DNA of 64,000 bases, taken from assembly GCF_007828835.1 (NCBI RefSeq), contig NZ_VIVL01000001.1:1046001-1110000 (forward strand). Reading direction: 5' to 3'. Shown here in pieces: positions 8,878 to 19,955 of the stretch. Numbering within the stretch: position 1 is the stretch's first letter; the number at the start of each line of letters is the position of its first letter. This stretch comes from Variovorax beijingensis. Its GTDB lineage: Bacteria; Pseudomonadota; Gammaproteobacteria; Burkholderiales; Burkholderiaceae_C. A program made the position numbers and the translations under genes. The notes beneath the pieces were generated by a model, which saw only the letters and a list, made by a program, of their open reading frames with translations, was not told the origin of the DNA and did no database searches.

Positions 8878-10155
8878 ATGAGCAGCAACAACAAACCCCT
8901 CAACGGCATCAAGATCATCGACTTCACGCACGTGCAAGCCGGTCCGGCCTGTACCCAGATGCTGGCCTGGTTCGGCGCCGACGTGATCAAGGTCGAGCGC
9001 CCCGGCGCCGGCGACGTCACCCGCAGCCAGCTGCGCGACATTCCGAACGTCGACGCGCTGTACTTCACCATGCTCAACAGCAACAAGCGCTCGATCACGC
9101 TGGACACCAAGAAGCCCGAGGGCAAGGCCGTGCTGGAAAAGCTGATCCGCGAATCCGACGTGCTGGTGGAAAACTTCGGCCCCGGCGCACTCGACCGCAT
9201 GGGCTTCACCTGGGCGCGCATCCAGGAACTGAACCCCAAGATGATCGTCGCCTCGGTCAAGGGCTTCAGCGACGGCCACCACTACGAGGACCTGAAGGTC
9301 TACGAGAACGTGGCGCAGTGCGCCGGCGGCGCCGCCTCCACCACCGGCTGGTGGAAGGGCGAGAACTCGGTGCCGACGATCTCGGCCGCCGCGCTGGGCG
9401 ACTCCAACACCGGCATGCACCTGGCCATCGGCATCCTGACGGCCATCATCGGCCGCCAGCAAACGGGCAAGGGCCAGAAGGTGGCCTGCTCGATGCAGGA
9501 CGCCGTGCTCAACCTGTGCCGCGTGAAGATGCGCGACCAGCAGCGCCTGGACAGCGTGGGCTACCTGGAGGAATACCCGCAGTACCCGCACGAGATGGAC
9601 GCCTTCAAGGACAAGGTGGTGCCGCGCGGCGGCAATGCCGGCGGCGGCGGCCAGCCGGGCTGGATCCTGAAGTGCAAGGGCTGGCAGACCGACCCCAACG
9701 CCTACATCTACTTCACGGTGCAGGGCCACGCCTGGGACCCGATCTGCGACGCGCTCGGCAAGCCCGAGTGGAAGACCGATCCCGACTACATGACCCCCAA
9801 GGCCCGCCAGCCGCACATCGACCAGATCTTCGCGACCATCGAGGACTTCATCAAGGACAAGACCAAGTTCGAGGCAGTGGACATCTTCCGCAAGCACGAC
9901 ATTCCCTGCGCCCCGGTGCTGTCGATGAAGGAACTGCTGCACGACGAGTCGCTGCGCAAGAGCGGCTCCATCGTCGAAGTGCCGCACAAGGAGCGCGGCA
10001 GCTACTGGACCATCGGCAGCCCGATCAAGTTCTCGGACCTCAAGCCCGAGGTCACCGCCTCGCCGCTCCTGGGCGAGCACACCGAAGAGGTGCTGGCGGA
10101 ACTGGGCTACACCAAGCAACAGATCGACAACCTGAAAGAAGCAAAAGCCGTGTAG
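8878..10155 (+). CDS. frc: Formyl-CoA:oxalate CoA-transferase
   Basis: Family III CoA-transferase, 425 residues (formyl-CoA transferases are about 428). It moves CoA from formyl-CoA to oxalate, feeding Oxc. The start ([31 protein letters not shown]) is typical. The catalytic aspartate is D175 in AALGDSNTG. The glycine loop GGGGQPGW after GGNA is complete, as in characterised enzymes. The order oxc-frc on one transcript gives a closed CoA cycle that turns oxalate into formate and CO2. A GGAGA site precedes the ATG. Confidence 0.95.
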   Translation: MSSNNKPLNGIKIIDFTHVQAGPACTQMLAWFGADVIKVERPGAGDVTRSQLRDIPNVDALYFTMLNSNKRSITLDTKKPEGKAVLEKLIRESDVLVENFGPGALDRMGFTWARIQELNPKMIVASVKGFSDGHHYEDLKVYENVAQCAGGAASTTGWWKGENSVPTISAAALGDSNTGMHLAIGILTAIIGRQQTGKGQKVACSMQDAVLNLCRVKMRDQQRLDSVGYLEEYPQYPHEMDAFKDKVVPRGGNAGGGGQPGWILKCKGWQTDPNAYIYFTVQGHAWDPICDALGKPEWKTDPDYMTPKARQPHIDQIFATIEDFIKDKTKFEAVDIFRKHDIPCAPVLSMKELLHDESLRKSGSIVEVPHKERGSYWTIGSPIKFSDLKPEVTASPLLGEHTEEVLAELGYTKQQIDNLKEAKAV

Positions 10156-10228
10156 CGGCTCCCCTGGCGCCGCCCGTTCGAAGGTACGGGCGGCGCCGGG
10201 AAATCGACATGAAGCGCCAGAGGAAAAC

Positions 10229-10666
10229 ATGCAAGCGAACGTTGATTTGAAGCAGCTCGTCGAAGGCGCCGGCGACGCGATCATGGTGTGCGACGCGCAA
10301 GGGGCGATCACGCTCTGGAACCGCGCGGCCGAGCGCATCTTCGGCTTCACCGAAGCCGAGGCGCTGGGCCAGTCGCTCGACATGATCATTCCCCAGCGGC
10401 AGCGCCAGCGCCACTGGGACGGCTACCAGAAGACCATGGAAACCGGCATCACCAAGTACGGTGCGGACTTGCTGCGCGTGCCGGCGCTGCACAAGGACGG
10501 GCACACGCTGTCGATCGCCTTCACGGTGTCGATGCTGTTCTCGCAGAGCCGTGAAGTCACGGGCATCGTCGCCATCGTGCGCGACGAAACCACCCGCTTC
10601 GCCGAAGAGCGTAAATTGCGCGCTCGTCTGCAAGAAGCAGAGGCCACGATCAAAGGAGACAGCTGA
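10229..10666 (+). CDS. Stand-alone PAS-domain protein
   Basis: 145 residues made almost entirely of one PAS fold (about 8-125): [30 protein letters not shown], then the PAC end [16 protein letters not shown] short C-terminal helix ([18 protein letters not shown]) could be a dimer coil or the stub of a lost output module. There is no kinase, GGDEF or DNA-binding domain. Its TGA overlaps the ATG of the second frc gene by one base, so translation is coupled. This is an odd partner for CoA-transferases. It may sense a ligand or redox state and act through protein contact. PAS assignment is secure, the role is not. Confidence 0.85.
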   Translation: MQANVDLKQLVEGAGDAIMVCDAQGAITLWNRAAERIFGFTEAEALGQSLDMIIPQRQRQRHWDGYQKTMETGITKYGADLLRVPALHKDGHTLSIAFTVSMLFSQSREVTGIVAIVRDETTRFAEERKLRARLQEAEATIKGDS

Positions 10667-11916
10667 TGAGCAGCAAGGCACTTGAGGGCGTTCGCATCCT
10701 CGATTTCACCCACGTGCAGTCCGGTCCCACCTGCACCCAGCTGCTGGCGTGGTTCGGCGCCGACGTGATCAAGGTGGAGCGCGCCGGCGAAGGCGACGCC
10801 ACGCGCGGCCAGCTGCGCGACATTCCCGGCGTGGACAGCCTCTACTTCACGATGCTCAACCACAACAAGCGCTCGATCACGCTCGACACCAAGAAGCCCA
10901 AGGGCAAGAAGGTGCTCGATTCGCTGATCAAGACCTGCGACGTGCTGGTGGAGAACTTCGCGCCCGGCGCGCTCGAGCGCATGGGCATCACCTGGGCCCA
11001 CATCCAGGAGCTCAACCCGCGCATGATCGTGGCGTCGGTCAAGGGCTTCGGCCCCGGCAAGTACGAGCACTGCAAGGTGTACGAGAACGTGGCCCAGTGC
11101 GCCGGTGGCGCGGCCTCGACCACCGGCTTCGAGGACGGCCCGCCGGTCGTCACGGGCGCGCAGATCGGCGACAGCGGCACCGGCCTGCACCTGGCGCTGG
11201 GCATCGTGGCGGCGCTCTACCAGCGCAACAGCACGGGCCGCGGCCAACAGGTGCTCGCGCCCATGCAGGACGCGGTGCTGAACCTGTGCCGCGTGAAGAT
11301 GCGCGACCAGCAGCGGCTGGAGCGCACCGGCACCATGCACGAATACCCGCAGTACCCCGACGGCAAGTTCGGCGACGCGGTGCCGCGCGCGGGCAATGCC
11401 TCGGGCGGCGGCCAGCCGGGCTCGATCCTCAAGTGCAAGGGCTGGGAGACCGATCCCAACGCCTACATCTACTTCATCACGCAAGGCGCGGTGTGGCCCG
11501 CGGTGTGCAAGGTCATCGGCGAGGAAGGCTGGATCGACGACGAGGCCTACGCCACGCCGGCCGCGCGCCTGCTGCACCTGAAGCCGATCTTCGCGCGCAT
11601 CGAGCAATGGACCATGACCAAGACCAAGTTCGAGGCCATGGACATCCTCAACCAGTACGACATTCCGTGCGGGCCGATTCTCTCGATGAAGGAAATCGCC
11701 GCCGATCCGTCGCTGCGCGAGACCGGCACCATCGTCGAGGTCGACCACCCCACGCGCGGCAAGTACCTGACGGTGGGCAACCCCATCAAGATGTCCGACA
11801 GCCCGACCGAGGTCACGCGCTCGCCGCTGCTTGGCGAGCACACCGACGAGGTGCTGATGCAGCTGGGCTACACCGCCGGCGACGTCGAGGCGCTGCGCGC
11901 CGAGGGCGTCATCTGA
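10666..11916 (+). CDS. Second family III CoA-transferase (Frc/YfdE-like)
   Basis: 416 residues, very similar along its length to the frc product at 8878-10155 (same [27 protein letters not shown] start and [19 protein letters not shown] end), so the two probably arose by duplication. The catalytic aspartate region is QIGDSGTGL. The glycine loop is SGGGQPGS rather than GGGGQPGW, which may change the CoA donor or acceptor. Related enzymes use acetyl-CoA or succinyl-CoA to charge oxalate, and a succinyl-CoA-ligase-like pair lies just downstream. It could therefore prime the pathway when formyl-CoA is scarce. That donor preference is an inference. Confidence 0.9.
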   Translation: MSSKALEGVRILDFTHVQSGPTCTQLLAWFGADVIKVERAGEGDATRGQLRDIPGVDSLYFTMLNHNKRSITLDTKKPKGKKVLDSLIKTCDVLVENFAPGALERMGITWAHIQELNPRMIVASVKGFGPGKYEHCKVYENVAQCAGGAASTTGFEDGPPVVTGAQIGDSGTGLHLALGIVAALYQRNSTGRGQQVLAPMQDAVLNLCRVKMRDQQRLERTGTMHEYPQYPDGKFGDAVPRAGNASGGGQPGSILKCKGWETDPNAYIYFITQGAVWPAVCKVIGEEGWIDDEAYATPAARLLHLKPIFARIEQWTMTKTKFEAMDILNQYDIPCGPILSMKEIAADPSLRETGTIVEVDHPTRGKYLTVGNPIKMSDSPTEVTRSPLLGEHTDEVLMQLGYTAGDVEALRAEGVI

Positions 11917-11924
11917 ACTGAGGC

Positions 11925-11972
11925 GCGGTTTTTTAAAGGCACCGTAAAACCGCAGGCGGTAATACGCCTGCG
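11925..11972 (+). terminator. Overlapping hairpins after the second frc
   Basis: Two inverted repeats share bases: GCGGTTTT/AAAACCGC (11925-11932 with 11946-11953) and CGCAGGCG/CGCCTGCG (11951-11958 with 11965-11972). They lie right after the frc2 stop, and only one can form at a time. The first contains a T run. A transcription end for the oxc operon is the simplest reading. Confidence 0.4.
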
Positions 11973-12023
11973 ATGGGAATTCGTCGCCGGTTATGTATAA
12001 CTTATCAAGAATGCATTCAATAA

Positions 12024-12038
12024 AATAGTTTAACTATT
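12024..12038. promoter_or_regulatory. AT-rich palindrome AATAGTT-T-AACTATT
   Basis: A perfect 7+7 dyad lies in an unusually AT-rich stretch (about 11990-12070), about 85 bases before the 12124 gene. The surroundings are GC-rich, so this is probably the promoter/operator of the 12124-14855 group. No matching regulator could be assigned. The 207-base gap 11917-12123 contains no convincing gene. Confidence 0.45.
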
Positions 12039-12123
12039 ATTTATCTATCATCGAATCTACATTTTGATCATGCCGATCCGCAAACCATTTGACGCCCGGC
12101 ATTCAATTTCTAGGAGAAATTTC

Positions 12124-12453
12124 ATGATCGATGATTTGCCAATTCAATACTGGAGCAGCGAAACCGAGCGCAACGCCTACAACGCGGCGTTCTACGAATT
12201 GGGGTTCCGCTGGCACTGGGACCGTGAAGTCTATTGCCAGCTGCTGCGCGAAAGCCAGGACGGCGTCGAGCGGATCTGCCATTACCTGCGCACCCACCAG
12301 CCTCATCTTTTGCGCGCCTACGACGCCAAATTCCTGGCCGAGGTGATCGAGCAGAAAAAGGAAGAGCATCAAAAGCGCGAGCTCGAAGCCGGCGCCATGA
12401 AAAAGCGCTATTTCAACTGGGCCGAAACCCGCGGCGCCGAACTCGGCACCTGA
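12124..12453 (+). CDS. Conserved hypothetical protein, 109 aa
   Basis: Small soluble acidic/basic helical protein, not recognised. It is rich in Trp, Tyr and His ([35 protein letters not shown]) and ends in a charged helix ([23 protein letters not shown]). The start at 12124 is supported by AGGAGA eight bases upstream; an earlier in-frame ATG at 12070 lacks such a site. It is eight bases before the succinyl-CoA-ligase-like beta gene, so they form one transcript with the AT-rich promoter upstream. A function in the ligase or oxalate pathway is suggested only by position. Confidence 0.7.
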   Translation: MIDDLPIQYWSSETERNAYNAAFYELGFRWHWDREVYCQLLRESQDGVERICHYLRTHQPHLLRAYDAKFLAEVIEQKKEEHQKRELEAGAMKKRYFNWAETRGAELGT

Positions 12454-12461
12454 AAGCCATC

Positions 12462-13640
<1,179 letters not shown>

Positions 13641-13674
13641 AGTCTTTTGTGCATCGCGTTGTGTTTGGCTTGCC

Positions 13675-13936
13675 CTGTTCAGGGCGCGCTCCCGCCGACG
13701 GGGTACGCGGCGAAGCGAATGTCCCCCGCCTTCGGCTCCTCCTTTATTTCGCTGCGCAAGGCACCCCATCGGCGGGATCGTTGGACAGAGCGGTCGTTGA
13801 TCAGCGATACACGAGCATCGTGCCCTCGGGCACAGGGCATCGGGTGCTCCCCGCAGCGAGATCAAGGAGGAGGCCGAAGGCCGGGGGACATTCGCCGAGG
13901 GGAGTACCCGGTGGCCTGTGCACGCGCCCTGAACAA
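13675..13936. repeat. Large imperfect inverted repeat between the two ligase subunit genes
   Basis: The left arm (about 13675-13768) and right arm (about 13839-13936) are imperfect reverse complements over roughly 95 bases. Shared blocks include GTTCAGGGCGCG, GAATGTCCCCCG, CCTTCGGC, CTCCTCCTT and CGCTGCG. The centre carries a further small dyad (TGCCCTCGGGCA). No transposase is present, so a non-autonomous MITE-like or intergenic mosaic element is likely. It fills almost all of the 315-base gap 13641-13955 and splits an otherwise compact ligase operon. The transcript would form a very long hairpin there. Confidence 0.7.
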
Positions 13937-13955
13937 GAACAACAGCGAGGCTGAC

Positions 13956-14855
13956 ATGTCGATCCTCATCAACAAGCACACCCGCGTCATCACCCAGGGC
14001 ATCACCGGCAAGACCGGCCAGTTCCACACGGCGATGTGCCGCGACTACGCCAACGGCCAGAAATGCTTCGTCGCCGGCGTGAACCCGAAGAAGGCGGGCA
14101 AATCCTTCGACGGCATTCCGGTGTTCGGCACCGTGGAGGAAGCCAAGGCCGAGACCGGCGCCACGGTATCGGTGATCTACGTGCCGCCGCCGTTCGCCGC
14201 CGCGGCCATCGACGAGGCGGTGGATGCGGGGCTCGAGCTCGTCGTGTGCATCACCGAAGGCATTCCGGTGCGCGACATGATCCGCACCCGCCACCGCATG
14301 GAAGGCAGCAAGACCCTGCTGCTCGGCCCCAACTGCCCGGGCCTCATCACGCCCGAGGAAATCAAGATCGGCATCATGCCCGGCCACATCCACCAGAAGG
14401 GCCGCATCGGCGTGGTATCGCGCTCCGGCACGCTGACCTACGAGGCCGCGAGCCAGCTCGCGAGCTTCGGCATCGGGCAGTCGACCGTGGTGGGCATCGG
14501 CGGCGATCCGGTCGGCGGGCTGCGGCACATCGACGTGCTGAAGATGTTCAACGACGACCCGCGCACCGACGCCGTGATCATGGTCGGCGAGATCGGCGGC
14601 AGCGACGAGGAAATCTGCGCGCGCTGGATCAGCGAGCACATGCGTAAGCCCGTGGTCGGCTTCATCGCCGGTGCCAGCGCGCCGCCGGGCAAGCGCATGG
14701 GCCACGCGGGCGCCATCGTCTCGGGCGGCAAGGGAACGGCGCGGGAAAAACTGGCAGTGATGAAGGAGTGCGGCATCCACGTGACCGACAACCCGGCCGA
14801 GATGGGAAAGCTGCTCGCCTCGCTGGTGATCCCCGACTACCTGCCCTTCGACTGA
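13956..14855 (+). CDS. Succinyl-CoA (or malate-CoA) ligase, alpha-like subunit
   Basis: 299 residues, normal SucD length. The N-terminal CoA-binding Rossmann domain begins [22 protein letters not shown]. The ligase domain has [12 protein letters not shown] and the active-site histidine segment [18 protein letters not shown], the His being the phosphorylated residue. It completes the heteromer with the beta-like subunit at 12462, although an inverted-repeat element separates them. A GCGAGG site precedes the ATG. Substrate (succinate or malate) is not decided by sequence alone. Being a second copy next to oxalate genes suggests a role in CoA economy there rather than in the main TCA cycle. Confidence 0.9.
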   Translation: MSILINKHTRVITQGITGKTGQFHTAMCRDYANGQKCFVAGVNPKKAGKSFDGIPVFGTVEEAKAETGATVSVIYVPPPFAAAAIDEAVDAGLELVVCITEGIPVRDMIRTRHRMEGSKTLLLGPNCPGLITPEEIKIGIMPGHIHQKGRIGVVSRSGTLTYEAASQLASFGIGQSTVVGIGGDPVGGLRHIDVLKMFNDDPRTDAVIMVGEIGGSDEEICARWISEHMRKPVVGFIAGASAPPGKRMGHAGAIVSGGKGTAREKLAVMKECGIHVTDNPAEMGKLLASLVIPDYLPFD

Positions 14856-14895
14856 ACGCAGAACCACTCCAACAGAAAGCAAAGGAAGGCGCGAC

Positions 14896-15681
14896 ATGCA
14901 GCAGCAACAGCAGCAACAACAACGGTGGGTCCGTTTCGAACACGGCGGTGAAACCGGCTTCGGCACGCTCGAAGGCGATGCCGTGCACGAGCACCGCGGC
15001 AACATGTTCGACCGCCCGGAGCCGACCGGCCGCGTGTTCCTGCTCTCCGGCGTGCGGCTGCTCACGCCCACCGAGCCGACCAAGGTCATCGCGCTGTGGA
15101 ACAACTTCCACGCGCTCGGCGAGAAGCTCAAGCTCGCGGTGCCGGCCGAGCCGCTGTACCTGCTGAAGGCGCCCAACTCCTACCTTGCGCCCGGCGCGGC
15201 CATCCGCAAGCCCCTGTGCGAGGGCAAGGTGGTGTTCGAGGGCGAGCTCGGCATCGTCATCGGCAAGGCGTGCACGGCCGTGTCCGAGGCCGACGCGCTC
15301 GGCCATGTGTTCGGCTACACCTGCGCCAACGACGTGACCGTGGCCGACATCCTGAACCGCGACGCCTCGTTCGCCCAGTGGGTGCGGGCCAAGGGCTTCG
15401 ACACCTTCTGCCCGATGGGCCCGGTGGTGGCCACCGGCCTCGATCCCGCCACGCTCACCGTCACCACGCGGCTCGACGGCGAGCTGCGGCAGAACTATCC
15501 GATCAGCGACATGCGCTTTTCGGTCCAGCAACTCGTGAGCCTGATCTCCCAGGACATGACCCTGCAGCCCGGTGACGTGATCCTGTGCGGCACCTCCATC
15601 GGCGTCGGCTCGATGAAGCCCGGCAGCCTGGTCGAAGTGGAGATCGGCGGCATCGGCAGGCTCGGCAACCGCTTCGGTTGA
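14896..15681 (+). CDS. Fumarylacetoacetate-hydrolase-family protein
   Basis: 261 residues with the FAH/MhpD-like fold. Metal ligands can be placed in VVFEGELGIVIGK (two acidic residues) and in GYTCANDVTVADI. The C-terminus QPGDVILCGTSIGVGSMKPG is typical. Family members are Mg-dependent hydrolases, decarboxylases or isomerases acting on acylpyruvates and oxo-acids. The N-terminus begins with eight glutamines (CAG/CAA run), an odd tail that may come from repeat expansion. It is 40 bases after the ligase alpha gene and 38 before the PanE-like gene, so all belong to one group. Its substrate is not known; oxaloacetate-like or acylpyruvate compounds are possible. Confidence 0.85.
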   Translation: MQQQQQQQQRWVRFEHGGETGFGTLEGDAVHEHRGNMFDRPEPTGRVFLLSGVRLLTPTEPTKVIALWNNFHALGEKLKLAVPAEPLYLLKAPNSYLAPGAAIRKPLCEGKVVFEGELGIVIGKACTAVSEADALGHVFGYTCANDVTVADILNRDASFAQWVRAKGFDTFCPMGPVVATGLDPATLTVTTRLDGELRQNYPISDMRFSVQQLVSLISQDMTLQPGDVILCGTSIGVGSMKPGSLVEVEIGGIGRLGNRFG

Positions 15682-15719
15682 AACCCGCGCCGGAAGAATC
15701 AACAACCTTGGGGATCGAC

Positions 15720-16733
15720 ATGAAGATAGCAGTCATCGGAGCGGGCGCCATCGGCGGCCTGGTGGGCGCGAAGCTCGCCCTGGCCGGCGAGGACGTGACG
15801 TTCATCGTGCGCGGGAAGAATCTCGACGCCATTGCCACCAACGGCTTCAAGCTCATCGGGGCCGATGGCACGGAACAGGTGGCGCGCAACGCCCGGGCCA
15901 CCGACCGCTACGAGCAGGCGGGCCCGCAGGACATCGTGATCCTCGCGATGAAGGCGCACCAGGTCGAGGCGGTCGCGAACGATGTGCCCAAGCTCTTCGG
16001 GCCCGAGACGGTGGTGGTGACGATGCAGAACGGCATCCCGTTCTGGTACTTCCACAACCACGGCGGCGCGCTGGCAGGCACGCCCGTGCGCAGCGTCGAT
16101 CCCACCGGCCTGGTGGCCGCGAAGATCCCGGCCGGGCGCGTCATCGGCTGCGTGGTGTATCCCGCCTCCGAACTGACGGCGCCGGGCGTGGTGAAGCACA
16201 TCGAGGGCGACCGCTTTCCGGTCGGCGAGCTCGATGGTTCTTCGAGCGAGCGCGTGAACCGCGTCTCGGCCTGCCTGGGCGCGGCCGGCTTCAAGGCGCC
16301 GGTGCTCGACAACATCCGCGCCGAGATCTGGCTCAAGCTCTGGGGCAACCTGACCTTCAACCCGATCAGCAGCCTCTCGCACTCCACGCTGGTCGACATC
16401 TGCCAGTACCCGCCGTCGCGCGAGCTGGCCGCCGCGATGATGCGCGAGGCGCAGGCGGTGGCGCACAAGCTGGGCATCGAGTTCCGCGTGACGCTCGACA
16501 AGCGCATTGCAGGTGCCGAGAAGGTGGGCAAGCACAAGACCTCGATGCTGCAGGACGTGGAGGCCGGGCGCGCGCCGGAGATCGATGCGCTGGTGGGCGC
16601 GGTGGTCGAGCTGGCCCGGCTCACCGACACGCCAACGCCTCACATCGACACCGTGTATTCCCTCGTCAAGCTGCTGGCGCGTACGATGGAAGAACAGCGC
16701 GGCCGCGTCTGCCTTCACGAGATGGCGGGCTAG
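15720..16733 (+). CDS. PanE/ApbA-family 2-oxoacid reductase
   Basis: 337 residues beginning MKIAVIGAGAIGGLVGAKLA, a Rossmann GxGxxG NADP-binding motif, followed by the family segments DIVILAMKAHQ and TMQNGIPFW. The C-terminal helical domain contains the usual active-site lysine stretch (EIWLKLWGNLTFNPIS). Classical members reduce ketopantoate, but many cluster-borne copies act on other 2-oxo acids. The start was set at 15720 on the Rossmann motif; upstream in-frame codons overlap the FAH gene. The neighbouring C2-acid genes suggest an alternative substrate, which remains an inference. Confidence 0.85.
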   Translation: MKIAVIGAGAIGGLVGAKLALAGEDVTFIVRGKNLDAIATNGFKLIGADGTEQVARNARATDRYEQAGPQDIVILAMKAHQVEAVANDVPKLFGPETVVVTMQNGIPFWYFHNHGGALAGTPVRSVDPTGLVAAKIPAGRVIGCVVYPASELTAPGVVKHIEGDRFPVGELDGSSSERVNRVSACLGAAGFKAPVLDNIRAEIWLKLWGNLTFNPISSLSHSTLVDICQYPPSRELAAAMMREAQAVAHKLGIEFRVTLDKRIAGAEKVGKHKTSMLQDVEAGRAPEIDALVGAVVELARLTDTPTPHIDTVYSLVKLLARTMEEQRGRVCLHEMAG

Positions 16734-16799
16734 CTCCACTCAGGCTGCGCAATCCGGCGCCGAGGGGGCGCCGGTCGTGCGCTGTGATCGATCGATGAA

Positions 16800-18227
<1,428 letters not shown>

Positions 18228-18295
18228 CCTTCTCTTGAGTGCGGCCCCGGGCGCAGTACGATGCCCGCTCGATTGCAGCAGCCACCCTTTTCCGA

Positions 18296-19243
18296 ATGAA
18301 GCACGCGACCCTGCGCCAGTTGAAAGTCTTCGAGGCGGTGGCGCGGCTGCTGAGCTTCTCGCGCGCGGCGGAGGAGCTTCACCTGACGCAGCCGGCCGTC
18401 TCCACGCAGGTGCGCAAGCTCGAGGAGCACGCGGGCAATGCGCTGTTCGAGCAGTTCGGCAAGAAGATCTACCTGACCCCCGCCGGCACCGAGCTGCTGC
18501 AGATCAGCCGCGCGATCATCCAGCAGTTCGAGGCGGCCGAGAACGCGATGCTGCAGTTCAACGGCGTCTCGGGCGGCAAGCTCAACGTGGGCGTGATCAG
18601 CGCGGGCGATTACTTCTTTCCGCGCCTGCTGGTGGAGTTTGCGAGCCGGCACCGCGGCGTCACGCTGAACTTCACGGTGCACAACCGCGAAGGGCTCATG
18701 ACCCACATCGCGGAGAACCTCACCGACCTGGCGATCATGGTGCGGCCACCGACGGACCTGGACACCGTCAACCAGCCGTTCGCGCCGCATCCCTACGTGA
18801 TCGTCGCGGCGCCCAACCATCCGCTGGTCGGCGTGCCGCGCATCCCGCTCGCGCGGCTCATGCGCGAACCCTTCGTGGTGCGAGAGAAAGCCTCGGACAC
18901 CTGGCATTCGATGGAGGAGGGCTTTGGCGGCGACCTCAGCGGCATCAACATCGCGATGGAGATCCGCAGCACCGAGACCATCAAGCAGGCGGTGATCGCG
19001 GGCATGGGCGTGAGCTTCGTGTCGGCCCACACTATCAGCCAGGAGATGCGCGCCGGCAGCCTGCGCGTGCTCGATGTGCAGGGCTTTCCGCTGATGCTCA
19101 ACTGGTACGTGGTGCACCGGCGCAGCAAGCGGCTGCCGCCGGTGGCTCAGGCCTTCAAGGACTTCCTGCTGGCCGACGGGCCGGCGCTCATCTCGCAGAT
19201 CGTGCCGTTCGAGAGTCCCAACGAAAAAGAGCGCGGCGAATGA
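18296..19243 (+). CDS. LysR-family regulator (CbbR-like)
   Basis: 315 residues from the ATG at 18296. The N-terminal winged helix begins TLRQLKVFEAVARLLSFSRAAEELHLTQPAVSTQVRKLEEHAG, the pattern of CbbR-type LysR proteins. The effector domain (about 90-300) shows two Rossmann-like lobes (LNVGVISAGDYFFPRLLVEF). The gene lies 68 bases after pyruvate kinase on the same strand, so it is probably the last gene of that group. It may sense a phosphorylated or C2 intermediate, as CbbR proteins do; no effector can be read from sequence. Confidence 0.9.
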   Translation: MKHATLRQLKVFEAVARLLSFSRAAEELHLTQPAVSTQVRKLEEHAGNALFEQFGKKIYLTPAGTELLQISRAIIQQFEAAENAMLQFNGVSGGKLNVGVISAGDYFFPRLLVEFASRHRGVTLNFTVHNREGLMTHIAENLTDLAIMVRPPTDLDTVNQPFAPHPYVIVAAPNHPLVGVPRIPLARLMREPFVVREKASDTWHSMEEGFGGDLSGINIAMEIRSTETIKQAVIAGMGVSFVSAHTISQEMRAGSLRVLDVQGFPLMLNWYVVHRRSKRLPPVAQAFKDFLLADGPALISQIVPFESPNEKERGE

Positions 19244-19285
19244 CTCGCGCGCGCTCTTGATGGAGAGTGAATCTGCTGCGGCGGC

Positions 19286-19450
19286 TCAACGCTGCACGGC
19301 CGCCGAACGGCGTTGCATCAGCGCGGCGCGTGCGGCCTTGTAGAAGATCACGATGGGCATGGCGGAGAACAGTTCGCGCATGGCATTGCTGGCGGTCGTC
19401 GACGAGGCCGGCGTGCGGAAGGCGCTGGAATTCAGGGTGGTGTGGCTCAT
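19286..19450 (-). CDS. Small protein, 54 aa, under a Crp/Fnr-type box
   Basis: Minus-strand frame starting MSHTTLNSSAFRTPASS, with a middle hydrophobic/aromatic stretch (MRELFSAMPIVIFYKAARAAL) and a basic end (MQRRSAAVQR). CTGGAG lies seven bases before the ATG. The central stretch could be an amphipathic membrane-contacting helix. Upstream are two GGGNTTACCC motifs (19485-19514) and a perfect TTGAC-N4-GTCAA box (19546-19559), so the gene looks deliberately controlled. It is not recognised and its function is unknown. Good regulatory sequence and a ribosome site make a real gene more likely than chance. Confidence 0.6.
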   Translation of the reverse strand: MSHTTLNSSAFRTPASSTTASNAMRELFSAMPIVIFYKAARAALMQRRSAAVQR

Positions 19451-19484
19451 GAGGGCTCCAGGAAGATTGAATCGAAAAGACCGA

Positions 19485-19516
19485 AGGGATTACCCTGGAT
19501 TTTAGGGTTTACCCTA
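19485..19516. promoter_or_regulatory. Two tandem GGG(A/T)TTACCC motifs
   Basis: AGGGATTACCCT (19485-19496) and TAGGGTTTACCCTA (19503-19516) are near-palindromic and repeat at 19-base spacing, on one face of the helix to within about a turn. The single copy at 1907 precedes the other small gene. They lie where the transcription start of the 54-codon gene is expected if the 19546 box acts near -41.5, so a repressor site is plausible. Confidence 0.5.
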
Positions 19517-19545
19517 GACGGGCGCAAACGCCATTTTTGGGTTTC

Positions 19546-19559
19546 TTGACCGAGGTCAA
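19546..19559. promoter_or_regulatory. Crp/Fnr-type box upstream of the 54-codon gene
   Basis: TTGACCGAGGTCAA, identical over all 14 bases to the box before oxc. It is centred 102 bases before the minus-strand small gene. The 505-base gap 19451-19955 holds this box, the tandem motifs and the box at 19768; no other gene is supported. Confidence 0.7.
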
Positions 19560-19767
19560 TTTTTCTGGCCACAAAACAGGTCTCTGCATCCGCGCGCTGC
19601 TGGAGTGCTTCGCGAGCGGATGCGGGCGGGCGCGCAATGCGCGATGCGCCACACGCAACGCGAAGGCCATCGCATGCGCCGCGGCGTATGCACGCGAGCC
19701 GCGCACGCGCCGAGGCCTCGTGCTAGGGATATCACGGGGGACGCGAGAGCGCGCGATTCGTGTGAAC

Positions 19768-19781
19768 TTGACTGCGGTCAA
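19768..19781. promoter_or_regulatory. Crp/Fnr-type box upstream of the OxlT-like antiporter
   Basis: TTGACTGCGGTCAA, TTGAC-N4-GTCAA form, centred 181 bases before the antiporter start. A transcription start near 19816 would follow from class II geometry, leaving a leader of about 140 bases. It ties the antiporter to the regulator at 6262-6870. Confidence 0.65.
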
Positions 19782-19955
19782 GAGTTTTTGAGTCGCTCGG
19801 TCCGACAGTCATTCACGCGCAGAAAACTGGCGATTCCCCTGCCGCGTAGCGATGTCAAAGAAGCCTCGTCGCCTGTCGATGCGCATCGATCGCTCGACCG
19901 ATTGCTCCGTATTCGCAGCCTGTCGGAATTCAACGAAAACACCTAGGACAACTCC

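Noticed and set aside
7033..10389. Long minus-strand frame opposite oxc and frc
   Set aside because: It runs antisense to two clear enzymes, and its product is rich in His/Arg/Ala/Asp with no fold. This is typical of GC-rich antisense frames.
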